Shown here: positions 35,384 through 43,606 of the stretch, in pieces | Layout of the letters: each line of letters begins with the position of its first letter | How positions within the stretch are numbered: position 1 is the stretch's first letter | DNA from: Polaromonas sp. | GTDB taxonomy: Bacteria; Pseudomonadota; Gammaproteobacteria; Burkholderiales; Burkholderiaceae_C | Assembly (NCBI GenBank): GCA_013297865.1 | Contig: JAAFIP010000006.1 | Location: 228,757-292,756, forward strand | DNA: 64,000 nucleotides | Direction: 5' to 3' | Made by a program: the position numbers and the translations under genes | The notes under the pieces: model-generated | The model's database searches: none | What the model saw: only the letters and a program-made list of their open reading frames with translations | What the model was told of the DNA's origin: nothing

Positions 35384-36361
35384 TTACTTGATCGCGCCGA
35401 CTTCGCGGTAAAACTTTTCAGCGCCCGGGTGGAACGGAATGCCTGCGCCGCGCACAGCGTTTTGCAGGTTGATGAGCTTGCCTTTGGCGTGGCCTGCGGA
35501 CAGGGTTTTCTGCGTGCTTTCGCTGAACAGGGCCTTGGTGATTTCATACACCGTCTGCGTGTCGGCTTTGGCGCTGGTGACCCACTGCGCGCCGACAGCC
35601 AGGGTGGTGGCCTGGCCTACGCCACGGTAGGTTTCACCGGGGATGGTGTCTACCGCAAAAAACGGGCTGGCCATGCGCAGGCCCTCGGCCTGGGGGCCGT
35701 CGATCGACAGCAGCTCGATGCCGCCACCCGCTGTGGCCAGCTCGGCAATGGCACCGGCAGGCGCGCCGCCCACAAAGAAGAAGGCGTCCAGCGCGCCGTC
35801 TTTCATCTTGTCGCCTGACTGGTTGGGCTTGATGTACTCGGGCTTGATGTCGGTCTCTTTCACGCCATAGGCGGCCAGGATCAGGCGGGCGTTGATGAGG
35901 GTGCCCGAGCCGGGCTCGTCCAGGCCCACGCGCTTGCCTTTGAGGTCGGCCACGCTTTTGATGCCTGAGCCTTTCTTCACCACCACATGCACGCTCTCGG
36001 GGTACAGGTTGGCAATCAGGCGCAGGTCGGGCAGGTTGGGCTTGCCTTCAAAAATGCCGGTGCCCTTTTGCGCCCAGGTGGCAACATCGGACTGGCTGAA
36101 GCCGCTTTCCAGTGCGCCGCCTGCAATGCCGTTGACGTTGGCCAGCGAGCCGTTGCTGGCCTGCGCGGTGACGATGATTTTGCCGGGCTGGGAGACCGCG
36201 TTGGCAATCATGCCGCCCACGGGGTAGTAGGTGCCTGCAGTGCCGCCCGTGCCGATGCGGAAAAACTGCTGGGCCTGGGCTACGCTGGCGACAGCGCCTG
36301 TCAGCGCGATAGCGGTGGCAAGCGTTGTGAGAGTCTGTGTGAAATACCGTGCGAATGCCAT
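35384..36361 (-). CDS. TAXI-family TRAP transporter solute-binding protein
   Basis: A 325-residue periplasmic receptor with signal peptide (ALTGAVASVAQAQQ). FFRIGTGGTAGTYYPVGGMI is the TAXI signature at the mature N-terminus; GKRVGLDEPGSGTLINARLI and DAFFFVGGAPAGAI follow, typical of binding proteins for glutamate or dicarboxylate-like ligands. It belongs with the fused permease gene downstream. Unlike the three TAXI paralogues at 24-28 kb it has no C-terminal membrane helix. Confidence 0.93.
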   Translation of the reverse strand: MAFARYFTQTLTTLATAIALTGAVASVAQAQQFFRIGTGGTAGTYYPVGGMIANAVSQPGKIIVTAQASNGSLANVNGIAGGALESGFSQSDVATWAQKGTGIFEGKPNLPDLRLIANLYPESVHVVVKKGSGIKSVADLKGKRVGLDEPGSGTLINARLILAAYGVKETDIKPEYIKPNQSGDKMKDGALDAFFFVGGAPAGAIAELATAGGGIELLSIDGPQAEGLRMASPFFAVDTIPGETYRGVGQATTLAVGAQWVTSAKADTQTVYEITKALFSESTQKTLSAGHAKGKLINLQNAVRGAGIPFHPGAEKFYREVGAIK

Positions 36362-36493
36362 ACGTTGTCCTCAGGGGGTTAAAGTGGTTTACGAATCAGA
36401 TACAAGCAACTAGTACAACACAGCCTATCGTCCTTAACACCTAGTGAAAGCCCGAGCATGAACCTTGTTGCCCCATCGTGTGAACTGCCTGTG

Positions 36494-37453
36494 ATGCAGC
36501 GCCGCCGCCTGATCATTGCGAGCCTGGCCTGGGGCGCAAGCCCCTGGCTGCAGGCTGAGCAGATGCAAGCTTCGTTCCAGCTGCAAGACGAGGTGTGGAC
36601 CGATGCAGCGCGCAGCCGGGAGCTGCCGGTTTTGGTGCGCTGGCCTGAAGGCAAGCTGCAGGGCGTGGTGATCTTCTCGCACGGCCTGGGCGGCAGGCGC
36701 ACCGGGGCCGATGTGTGGGGCCAGGCCTGGGCACAGGCGGGCTTTGTGGTGGCCCATCTGCAGCACCCGGGCAGTGACAATGTGTCGCTCAAGGGCGGCT
36801 ACAGCGCACTACGCAAGGCAATGGCTCCCGAGCAGCTGCTGGCGCGCGTGGCCGATGTCCGCTTCACGATCGACGAGATCAGCCGTCGGCATGACGCCAA
36901 ACTAGGGCGCTGGGCCGAGCTGCCGGTGCACAAGCTGGCGCTGGCAGGGCACTCGTTTGGCGCGCGCACGGCGCTGGCGGTGGCTGGGCTGACCTACGCC
37001 AATGCCAATGGCTGGAGCGGGCTGGACAAGCGGGTCAAGGCGTTTGTTGCCATGAGCCCGGCCTTGGGCCAGGGCACGAACCTGGAGCGGGCGCGCCAGG
37101 ACACCCAGGCCATGACACGGCCGATGCTGGTGGTCTCCGGCAGCCTGGACGGTGAGGTGCTGGGCAACGGAGAGACGCCTGAGTCGCGCCGCATGGTCTA
37201 TGAGGCGCTGCCAAAAGGCGCCAAAGCCCTGCTGTGGCTCAGCGGCGCGGACCACGCCACCTTTGCCGGTATCGACAAGCAAATTCCCAGCAGCTTCATC
37301 CTGCGCCGCGAGGCGGCCACCCTGGCCGCCGAAGACGCGCACCACCAGCGGGTCGCCGCCGTCACCACCGCCTGGCTCAAAGAACAGCTGCTCTCCGTGC
37401 CCATGGCCACGCCCACGGGGCTGGGCGCAGCAGATGTGTGGCTGAGGGCTTAG
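36494..37453 (+). CDS. alpha/beta-hydrolase, dienelactone-hydrolase-like, exported
   Basis: About 319 residues from ATG 36494 (MQRRRLIIASLAWGASPWLQA, an export signal with a basic start, not a proper twin-arginine motif); ATG 36458 would add twelve residues. VVIFSHGLGGRRTGADVWGQ contains the oxyanion region, the nucleophile elbow is LAGHSFGARTALA, and the acid/His part is LSGADHATFAG. The family includes platelet-activating-factor acetylhydrolase-like and dienelactone hydrolase-like enzymes; the substrate is not known. It ends near a dispersed repeat and is convergent with the PEBP gene. Confidence 0.82.
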   Translation: MQRRRLIIASLAWGASPWLQAEQMQASFQLQDEVWTDAARSRELPVLVRWPEGKLQGVVIFSHGLGGRRTGADVWGQAWAQAGFVVAHLQHPGSDNVSLKGGYSALRKAMAPEQLLARVADVRFTIDEISRRHDAKLGRWAELPVHKLALAGHSFGARTALAVAGLTYANANGWSGLDKRVKAFVAMSPALGQGTNLERARQDTQAMTRPMLVVSGSLDGEVLGNGETPESRRMVYEALPKGAKALLWLSGADHATFAGIDKQIPSSFILRREAATLAAEDAHHQRVAAVTTAWLKEQLLSVPMATPTGLGAADVWLRA

Positions 37454-37467
37454 TTTTTAAGTCAAAT

Positions 37468-37517
37468 CAGCCTGCAGGCCAATAGAATATCGCGGGGGCA
37501 GCTATTGAATAAATAGC
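37468..37517 (+). repeat. dispersed ~50-bp repeat, copy 9
   Basis: Near-consensus copy (CAGCCTGCAGGCCAATAGAA..., terminal hairpin GCTATTGAATAAATAGC) between the convergent hydrolase and PEBP genes. Confidence 0.93.
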
Positions 37518-37532
37518 AGTGAATGGGTCACG

Positions 37533-38093
37533 TTAGCGCCCATAGCGCGCCACCAGGCTGGCCTTGCCCAAGGCGTTGCCATTGACCATGAAGCCGGTGA
37601 GCGAGGCGGTGGCGTTGGCGGGCAGGTCTAGCTTGTCTACCTTGAGCGCATAGACCGTGAAGGTGTAGCGGTGCGGCTCGCGGCCCTGGGGTGGGCAGGG
37701 GCCGCCATAGCCTGGGGCACCAAAGTCGGTGTTGATCTGGCGCGCGCCTTCGGGCAGTGCCTTGCCGTTGGCTGCGCCAGCGCCTTGGGCCAGGCCGCTG
37801 GCGCTGGCGGGCAGGTTGACCACTACCCAGTGCCAAAAGCCTGCGCCGCCTGTGGGCGCGTCCTGGTCGTGCACCAGCACGGCGAAGCTCTTGGTGCCGG
37901 CGGGCGGGTTTTTCCAGCTCAGCGCGGGAGAGATGTTCTGCCCCGTGCAGCCAAAGCCGTTGAAGACATATTTGTTGGCAATGGGCGCTGCGCCAGAGAC
38001 ATCCGCGCTGCTCAGTTCAAAGGCCTGTGCATGGGCTGCTGCGCCCAGCAAAGCGGCGGATGCGAGTGCGATAGAGGTGAGGGTTTTGTACAT
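37533..38093 (-). CDS. YbhB/YbcL family Raf-kinase-inhibitor-like (PEBP) protein
   Basis: A 186-residue protein with a signal peptide (SIALASAALLGAAAHAQA). PEBP-domain hallmarks are GCTGQNISPALSWKNPPAGT, VHDQDAPTGGAGFWHWVV and YGGPCPPQGREPHRY. Bacterial members are periplasmic or cytosolic phosphatidylethanolamine-binding-protein homologues without a settled role. Length is normal. Repeats lie on both sides (37468-37517 and 38132-38180). Confidence 0.93.
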   Translation of the reverse strand: MYKTLTSIALASAALLGAAAHAQAFELSSADVSGAAPIANKYVFNGFGCTGQNISPALSWKNPPAGTKSFAVLVHDQDAPTGGAGFWHWVVVNLPASASGLAQGAGAANGKALPEGARQINTDFGAPGYGGPCPPQGREPHRYTFTVYALKVDKLDLPANATASLTGFMVNGNALGKASLVARYGR

Positions 38094-38131
38094 GGTAACT
38101 CCTTGAAAGATAAAGAAAATATGAATCGAAA

Positions 38132-38180
38132 CAGCCTGCAGCCCAATAGAATATCGCGGGAGCAGCTATTAAATTAATAG
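38132..38180 (+). repeat. dispersed ~50-bp repeat, copy 10 (closest to consensus)
   Basis: Reads CAGCCTGCAGCC then CCAATAGAATATCGCGGGAG and the hairpin GCTATTAAATTAATAG. It lies upstream of the PEBP gene and downstream of the DJ-1 family gene. Confidence 0.95.
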
Positions 38181-38270
38181 TATGTGAGATGCATCAGACA
38201 GACAAGACGCCATTGGGCAAGAGCGCCCGCAGCGCAGGCGATGGCTGCGGGCGCTCTGCTGCCTGGTGCG

Positions 38271-38963
38271 CTACTTGCCTTGCAGCGCAGCGATGGTGTG
38301 CTGCGCCACCAGGGCGCTGGACGCCGGGTTTTGCCCGGTGATCAGGTTACCGTCGCGCACGGCATAAGCGCCCCACAGCGGGCCGCTTTCAAACACGCCG
38401 CCAAGCTCGCGCATCCGGGTCTCCAGGTGGAAGGGCACCACGTCCATCAAGCCAGCCGCGGTCTCCTCGGCGTTGGTAAAGCCGTTGACCTTCTTGCCAA
38501 ACAGGATGCTCTTGCCATCGGTGCGCTGCGCCTTGACCAGGCCTGCCGGGCCGTGGCAGACCGCAGCCGTCGGCCTGCCTGCGTTGAAGGTGTCAGCCAC
38601 CAGACGCATGGTGGCTTCGTCGGTGGCGGTGTCCCACATGGTGCCGTGGCCACCGGGCAGAAAGACCGCGCTGAAGTCAGCGGCGTTCAGCGTTGCGGCC
38701 TTGTGCGTGGCGTTGAATTGGGCCATGGCCTGCGTGTCGCTTAAAAAGCGCTTGACGCTGCCTTCGTTGTCCTCGGGTTTGGGTTTAACCGAGCCCTCGG
38801 CAAACGGCGGTGTGCCACCCAGCGGCGAGGCCAGGGTGACCTCAAAGCCTGCGTCCACCAGCGCGTAATACGGCGTGGTCAGCTCCTCGGCCCAGATGCC
38901 GGTGGGCTTGCCGGTGCTGCCCAGCTGGGCATGCGATGTGACGATCATCAAAACGGGTTTCAT
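38271..38963 (-). CDS. DJ-1/PfpI family type 1 glutamine amidotransferase-like protein
   Basis: About 230 residues from ATG 38963. KPTGIWAEELTTPYYALVDAG is typical of the Hsp31/YhbO-like branch (quoted here as PTGIWAEELTTPYYAL); the nucleophile elbow AVCHGPAGLV carries the catalytic Cys, with DFSAVFLPGGHGTMWD before it supplying the usual acidic environment. Related proteins are glyoxalase III/deglycase or chaperone-type stress proteins. It is divergent from a LysR regulator at 39073, which could control it. Confidence 0.9.
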   Translation of the reverse strand: MKPVLMIVTSHAQLGSTGKPTGIWAEELTTPYYALVDAGFEVTLASPLGGTPPFAEGSVKPKPEDNEGSVKRFLSDTQAMAQFNATHKAATLNAADFSAVFLPGGHGTMWDTATDEATMRLVADTFNAGRPTAAVCHGPAGLVKAQRTDGKSILFGKKVNGFTNAEETAAGLMDVVPFHLETRMRELGGVFESGPLWGAYAVRDGNLITGQNPASSALVAQHTIAALQGK

Positions 38964-39072
38964 AAAATTTCCTTTCAAAAACTAGAAATTGCAGTGTATT
39001 AAAGGCTTTGATAAAGATAAACGGGTTATTTTTTGATTTAATTGATACTTCATGTAATCAATAAAGGCTGTT

Positions 39073-39969
39073 ATGGACGCTTTACAAACCCAGCTCAGCA
39101 CAATTGCCTTGTTCTGCAAGGCGGCAGAACTGGGCGGCTTTACGGCCGCGGCGCAGGCGCTGGGCCTCACGCCTGCGGCAGTCAGCCGCGGCGTGGGGCG
39201 GCTGGAAGAGCGCCTGGGCCTGAAGCTGTTTCGCCGCACCACGCGCAGCATGCAGCTGACCGACGACGGGCGGGTGTATTACGAGCAGTGCCGCGCCGCG
39301 CTCGCGCAGATCGACGATGCGGAAAAAGCCATCACCGGCCAGCACGGCCAGGCGCGCGGCCTGCTGCGCATCAGCGCCCCCAGCACCTACGCGCACTACC
39401 GCCTCTTGCCGCGCCTGCCTGCGTTTCGCGCGCGCTACCCGCAGGTGGCGCTGGAGGTCAATGTGGCCAACCGCAACATCGACTTTGTGGAGGAAGGCTT
39501 TGACGTGGCCATTCGCTTGGGCGAGCCGCCCGACTCGCGCCTGGTGGCACGCAAGCTGGAAGACGCTGCCTTGGGCATCTATGCCAGCCCCGCGTATCTG
39601 GCGGCCCATGGCGCGCCGCACGACCTGGCCCAGCTGCAGAACAGCGCCGCCCACACCCTGCTGCCGTATGTGCGGCCCAGCACCGGGCGGCCCATGCCTT
39701 GGCTGTTTAACGACCAAGGCCAGAGCGTGGAGCTGCAGCCCAGCAGCAATGTGCTGATCTCAGGCGATGTGCTGGGCGCGGTGGCGCTGGCGCGTGCGGG
39801 CATGGGCCTGGTGCAGGTGATCGGTTGGGTGGCGCAGGCTACACCGGGTGATTTGCAGGAGGTGTTGACCGATTACGCAGGCCGCTCCAGGCCGTTTTAC
39901 CTGCTGTACCCGCAGAACAAGCATTTGGCCGCCAAAGTGCGGGTACTGGTGGATTTTTTAATGGCCTAG
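39073..39969 (+). CDS. LysR-family transcriptional regulator
   Basis: A 298-residue regulator. The N-terminal winged helix-turn-helix reads FCKAAELGGFTAAAQALGLT, followed by PAAVSRGVGRLEERLGLKLF. The C-terminal effector domain starts near residue 90 with GLLRISAPSTYAHYRLLPRL and includes VEEGFDVAIRLGEPPDS. It belongs to the large CrgA-like group. Divergent position opposite the DJ-1-family gene suggests that gene as a target; the intergenic region 38964-39072 is AT-rich and would hold both promoters. Effector unknown. Confidence 0.92.
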   Translation: MDALQTQLSTIALFCKAAELGGFTAAAQALGLTPAAVSRGVGRLEERLGLKLFRRTTRSMQLTDDGRVYYEQCRAALAQIDDAEKAITGQHGQARGLLRISAPSTYAHYRLLPRLPAFRARYPQVALEVNVANRNIDFVEEGFDVAIRLGEPPDSRLVARKLEDAALGIYASPAYLAAHGAPHDLAQLQNSAAHTLLPYVRPSTGRPMPWLFNDQGQSVELQPSSNVLISGDVLGAVALARAGMGLVQVIGWVAQATPGDLQEVLTDYAGRSRPFYLLYPQNKHLAAKVRVLVDFLMA

Positions 39970-40019
39970 AGGCCTGCAGGCCAATAGAATATCGCGGGAG
40001 CAGCTATTAATTCAATAGC
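39970..40019 (+). repeat. dispersed ~50-bp repeat, copy 11
   Basis: Near-consensus copy between the convergent LysR and SbtB-like genes, starting 1 bp after the LysR stop. Terminal hairpin GCTATTAATTCAATAGC. Confidence 0.93.
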
Positions 40020-40027
40020 AATCAGTA

Positions 40028-40330
40028 TTAAAACTTCTGCGGGCGAATCACCTGCACATCGGTGAAAAACACGCTCATGCCGTAGTTCACCGCGTACTGC
40101 ACCATCGCATGGTCGGCAATGGCCTGGGCCACGGCGGGGTCGCAGATGATCTTGATCTCGATCATGCGGTCGGCCTCCCAGGCGCCTTCATGGATGGCGT
40201 GCTGCGAGCCGCCGCGCACGTCGTACACCGTGTAGCCCTGCGCGCCCAGGCGCTTGGCGTCGGCGATCAGGCGCTTTTCCAGCGCGGCTTCGGTGATGAT
40301 GACCAGGAGTTTTTTAGGATAGGTTTGCAT
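40028..40330 (-). CDS. SbtB-like PII-family regulator
   Basis: A 100-residue PII-like protein: KLLVIITEAALEKRLIADAK, then GAQGYTVYDVRGG (T-loop base region) and MIEIKIICDPAVAQAIADH, ending FFTDVQVIRPQKF. Its position directly behind the SbtA-like permease identifies the type: SbtB binds adenine nucleotides and gates the bicarbonate transporter SbtA. The C-terminal CGPxGC redox motif of many cyanobacterial SbtB proteins is absent here. It is co-transcribed with the permease, 18 bp apart. Confidence 0.82.
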   Translation of the reverse strand: MQTYPKKLLVIITEAALEKRLIADAKRLGAQGYTVYDVRGGSQHAIHEGAWEADRMIEIKIICDPAVAQAIADHAMVQYAVNYGMSVFFTDVQVIRPQKF

Positions 40331-40348
40331 GCAGGTCTCCAGGTGGTT

Positions 40349-41329
40349 TCAGGCCCACGCCCGTGCCAGTTTGAGATACAGCGGGATGCCCACAATCACG
40401 TTGAACGGAAAGGTGATGCCCAGCGCCGCCGTGATCGACAGCGCGGCGTTGGCCTGCGGCACGGCGATGCGCATGGCCGTGGGCGCGGCGATGTAGCTGG
40501 CGCTGGCCGCCAGCGCTGCCATGATGGCCACCCCTCCGGTGCTTAAATCCAGCAGCTTGCCGCCAATGGCGCCCAGCAGCGCCAACACCAGGGGCGCCAG
40601 CAGCGCAAACGCAATCAGCCGCACGCCATAGTGCTTGAGCTCCTTGAGCCGTGCGCCAGCCACCAGGCCCAGCTCCAGCAAAAACAGCGCCAGCACGCCC
40701 TTGAACAGCACGGTAAACAGCGGTGCAATGGTGGCCGTGCCCGTCTCGCCCATGGTGGTGCCAATCACCAGGCCGCCCACCAGCAGCAGCACCGATTTGC
40801 CCAAAAACACATCGTGGGCCAGAGTCTTCCACTGCGTGGCCGCCGGGCTGCGAGCGGGCGCGTCTGCGCTGCTTGCCCGCTGGGCCGACCAGCGCGCCAG
40901 CGCAATGCCCGCCACAATGCCCGGCGCCTCCAACAGGGCCACCCACAGCGCGGCATGCGCCTCGTACACCACCTGCTGCTGCGCCAGATAGGCCGTGGCC
41001 ACCGCAAAAGTCACCACGCTGACCGAGCCGTAGTGCGCCGCCACTGAAGCCGCGTCGTAGCCGCTTAAGCCCACGATCTTGCGCAGGGCAGGGTACAACA
41101 GGCAGGGAATAGCCAGGCCCATGGCAATGCACCACAGCACCTGGGGCAGCACCGCCTGCACGCTCTGCTTGGACAGCTCCACCCCGCCCTTGAGGCCAAT
41201 GGCCAGCAGCAGATAGATCGACAGGGTTTCATACAGCGCGCCAGGCAGGGCCAGGTCGCTTTTGAGCAGCCGCGCCAGCAAACCCAGGACAAAGAAAAGA
41301 ACGACAACATCTAGCATGGCCTGCATCAT
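40349..41329 (-). CDS. SbtA-like sodium-dependent bicarbonate transporter
   Basis: A 326-residue membrane protein of the SbtA (DUF897) family: LLKSDLALPGALYETLSIYL and LLAIGLKGGVELSKQ near the N-terminus, YDAASVAAHYGSVSVVTFAVA, which is the conserved substrate-site region (partly quoted), and SASYIAAPTAMRIAVPQANA in the second half. About ten helices in two inverted halves. SbtA takes up bicarbonate with sodium in cyanobacteria; proteobacterial homologues are less studied. Together with the sox cluster it fits a chemolithotrophic or mixotrophic life. Confidence 0.85.
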   Translation of the reverse strand: MMQAMLDVVVLFFVLGLLARLLKSDLALPGALYETLSIYLLLAIGLKGGVELSKQSVQAVLPQVLWCIAMGLAIPCLLYPALRKIVGLSGYDAASVAAHYGSVSVVTFAVATAYLAQQQVVYEAHAALWVALLEAPGIVAGIALARWSAQRASSADAPARSPAATQWKTLAHDVFLGKSVLLLVGGLVIGTTMGETGTATIAPLFTVLFKGVLALFLLELGLVAGARLKELKHYGVRLIAFALLAPLVLALLGAIGGKLLDLSTGGVAIMAALAASASYIAAPTAMRIAVPQANAALSITAALGITFPFNVIVGIPLYLKLARAWA

Positions 41330-41362
41330 GCCAGAGAGTGGGCCAGTCTCAAACTCCAGGCC

Positions 41363-42532
41363 CTACGAACGCGCAGTCCAATGCAGGGTCTGCGTGATGG
41401 GCAATGCATCCCACTGGGGTGCTACGCCCAGGCCTGGCGCATCGCTCAGGGCGATCCAGCCGTCCTTGACCTCGGGCAGATGGCCTGCCATGCTCAGGCG
41501 CAGGGGGTTGGGGTTGGCGTCCCATTCCACCCGGGCGCCGTGGTTGCGCGCATCGGCATTGGCTGCAGACAGCAGATGGAAAGACGCGGTCAGACCCACC
41601 CCGCCACCCAGCCAGTGCGGGCACAACTGCAAGCCCCTGTCAATCGCCTTGCGCGCCAAAGCCAGGCAGCCTGTGAAGCCGCCCCACTTGCCAATGTCGG
41701 GCTGCAGCACCTGCAGCGCTCCATGCTGCAGCGCATCGTCAAACTGGCTGCCGCGCAGATTCTCTCCTGCTGCAATGGGCGTGGCAATGTTGGAGGCCAG
41801 GCTTTGCCACTGTGCCCAGGGGGCGTCGCAGCGAAGCGGCTCTTCGATCCACAGCGGGTTGAACTGCGCCAGGCCGGGCAGCTGGGCCTGCGCGGCATCC
41901 AGGTCCCAGGCCTGGTTGGCGTCTACCATTAGGCGTGCAGACTCTCCCAAGGCACTGCGCAGCTCAGACAAGGCCTGCTGGTCGCGCAGCGCGCCAAAGC
42001 CCACCTTGAGTTTGAAGGCGACATGCCCCTGGGCCTGCATCGACAGCGCCAGCGCGGGCTGGTCGGAGGCGCTCAGACCGCTGGCGTAGGTGCGCACTCG
42101 CGGCGCCCCGCCCAGCAACTGCCACACAGGCCGGTTTTGCTTGCGCGCCCACAGGTCCCACAGGGCGATATCCAGGCCCGCAATGCACTGCGCAAAAGGC
42201 CCCGCCTCGCCGCTTTGCAGGGCCAGCACGTGGGTGGTTTCGGTGAGATGGGCAAACATCTCTGCAGGATGCAGCCATGGCTTGGCAGCAACCAAGGGGG
42301 CGAAGGTGTGGGTGATCAGGCGCGCGCGGTGCTCGGCCCCTACTGATGGAAAATTGCACCACACCTCACCATAGCCCACTGCGCCGTCGGCATCGGTCAG
42401 CGCCAGCAGCAAGGCAGGGCGGTCGTGCATGACGCCAAACGACGTGACCACCGGCCTGTCGATCGGCGCGCGTATCACCCAGGCCTGCACCCGCGTGATG
42501 CGCAGGCCCGGCTGCAGGCTCTGCTCACGCAT
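41363..42532 (-). CDS. mandelate racemase/muconate-lactonizing enzyme family protein
   Basis: A 389-residue enolase-superfamily enzyme: capping domain with VTSFGVMHDRPALLLAL, barrel with KLKVGFG (Lys-x-Lys base), LMVDANQAWD (first metal Asp), LWIEEPLRCD (second metal Glu), AAGENLRG (third Glu) and a late LQPDIGKWGG. Catalysis starts with abstraction of a proton alpha to a carboxylate. The product class (racemase, dehydratase or cycloisomerase) cannot be told. The gene overlaps the Bug receptor gene by 8 bp, pointing to a shared acid substrate, and a GntR regulator is divergent. Confidence 0.9.
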   Translation of the reverse strand: MREQSLQPGLRITRVQAWVIRAPIDRPVVTSFGVMHDRPALLLALTDADGAVGYGEVWCNFPSVGAEHRARLITHTFAPLVAAKPWLHPAEMFAHLTETTHVLALQSGEAGPFAQCIAGLDIALWDLWARKQNRPVWQLLGGAPRVRTYASGLSASDQPALALSMQAQGHVAFKLKVGFGALRDQQALSELRSALGESARLMVDANQAWDLDAAQAQLPGLAQFNPLWIEEPLRCDAPWAQWQSLASNIATPIAAGENLRGSQFDDALQHGALQVLQPDIGKWGGFTGCLALARKAIDRGLQLCPHWLGGGVGLTASFHLLSAANADARNHGARVEWDANPNPLRLSMAGHLPEVKDGWIALSDAPGLGVAPQWDALPITQTLHWTARS

Positions 42533-43508
42533 CGGCTTTGATCTTGGCAGCGCGGATCAGGCGACCATACTGCTCTGACTGGCGCCGCACATAATCCGCC
42601 AGTATCTGCGGGCTGGAGGGGCTAGGATCTGCGCCCTGGGAGCTGAGATTGGCTTTGACTTCTGCACTATTGAGGACATTGTTGACCTCGCGGCTCAGGC
42701 GCTCAACGATGTCGGCCGGGGTGCCAGCAGGCGCAAACATGGCAAACCACTGCATCACCTGATAACCGGGCAGGTTCTGCTCCTGGATGGTGGCAATCTC
42801 TGGTGCCTGGGGCATGCGCGTAGAACTGGTCACGCCCAATGCCTTCAGGCGCCCGGACTTGATATGTGGCAAGGCCGTGGGCAAACCCACAAAAGCCAGT
42901 GGCAGCTGGCCGGCCAGCACATCGGACATGGCAGGCGCCACGCCCCGGTACGGAATATGCACCATGAAGGTTTTGCTCATGTTTTTGAACAGCTCGCCGG
43001 CCAGATGCTGCAGGCTGCCATTGCCTGCCGAGGCATAGCTGAGCTTGCCCGGGTTTTTGCGGCTGTAGTCCAGCAGTTCCTTGACGTTATTGGCCGGCAG
43101 GCCGGGGTGCGCTACCAGCACAAAGGGCAGGCGCACCACCAGCGAGATGGGCATCAGGTCTTTCTGCGAATCAAAGGCCACGTTGTCAAACAGGTGCTGG
43201 TTGAGCACGATTTCACTGGCCGTGGAAATCAACAGGGTATAGCCATCGGGCTTGGCTTTGGCTACGGCATTGGCCCCAATCATGCCTGCCGCGCCAGTGC
43301 GGTTTTCCACCACGATCTGGGTGTTCAGGCGCTTGCCCAGCTCCAGCGCCATCAGCCGGGCCACCGGGTCCAGGCCGCCACCGGCAGCGTAGGGGTTGAT
43401 CAGGGCGATGGGCTTGGCCGGCCAGGCCTGTGCGCGGGCTGCAGGGGCCAGGCCCCCCAGGCTGAGGGCGGCGGCAGTATGCAATAGATGGCGGCGTTGC
43501 AAAGGCAT
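42525..43508 (-). CDS. Bug/TctC-family tripartite tricarboxylate transporter receptor
   Basis: A 327-residue periplasmic receptor with export signal (MPLQRRHLLHTAAALSLGGL, then APAARAQA). Bug hallmarks: WPAKPIALINPYAAGGGLDP, VENRTGAAGMIGANAVAKAK, YASAGNGSLQHLAGELF. Members capture carboxylates and usually serve TctAB permeases, which are not in the window; orphan Bug proteins are very common in this order. The stop overlaps the MR/MLE gene start, so the two are co-translated. Confidence 0.93.
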   Translation of the reverse strand: MPLQRRHLLHTAAALSLGGLAPAARAQAWPAKPIALINPYAAGGGLDPVARLMALELGKRLNTQIVVENRTGAAGMIGANAVAKAKPDGYTLLISTASEIVLNQHLFDNVAFDSQKDLMPISLVVRLPFVLVAHPGLPANNVKELLDYSRKNPGKLSYASAGNGSLQHLAGELFKNMSKTFMVHIPYRGVAPAMSDVLAGQLPLAFVGLPTALPHIKSGRLKALGVTSSTRMPQAPEIATIQEQNLPGYQVMQWFAMFAPAGTPADIVERLSREVNNVLNSAEVKANLSSQGADPSPSSPQILADYVRRQSEQYGRLIRAAKIKADA

Positions 43509-43553
43509 GGTGGCTCCAGTTCAGGTGATGAAGGTTTCAATGCAATTTTTAAA

Positions 43554-43563
43554 CATTCGAATG
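43554..43563. promoter_or_regulatory. candidate GntR operator (CATTCGAATG)
   Basis: A perfect 10-bp palindrome in the AT-rich divergent region between the Bug receptor gene and the GntR gene. Position and symmetry suit a dimeric repressor; function is not shown. Confidence 0.35.
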
Positions 43564-43606
43564 ATTGCAATTATACCTATTATTCAAAAACTTTTACAAT
43601 TCCCCT

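Noticed and set aside
34972..35547. 191-codon version of the small lipoprotein
   Set aside because: The N-terminal 68 residues are antisense-like sequence in the TAXI gene; the lipoprotein signal begins exactly at ATG 35343.
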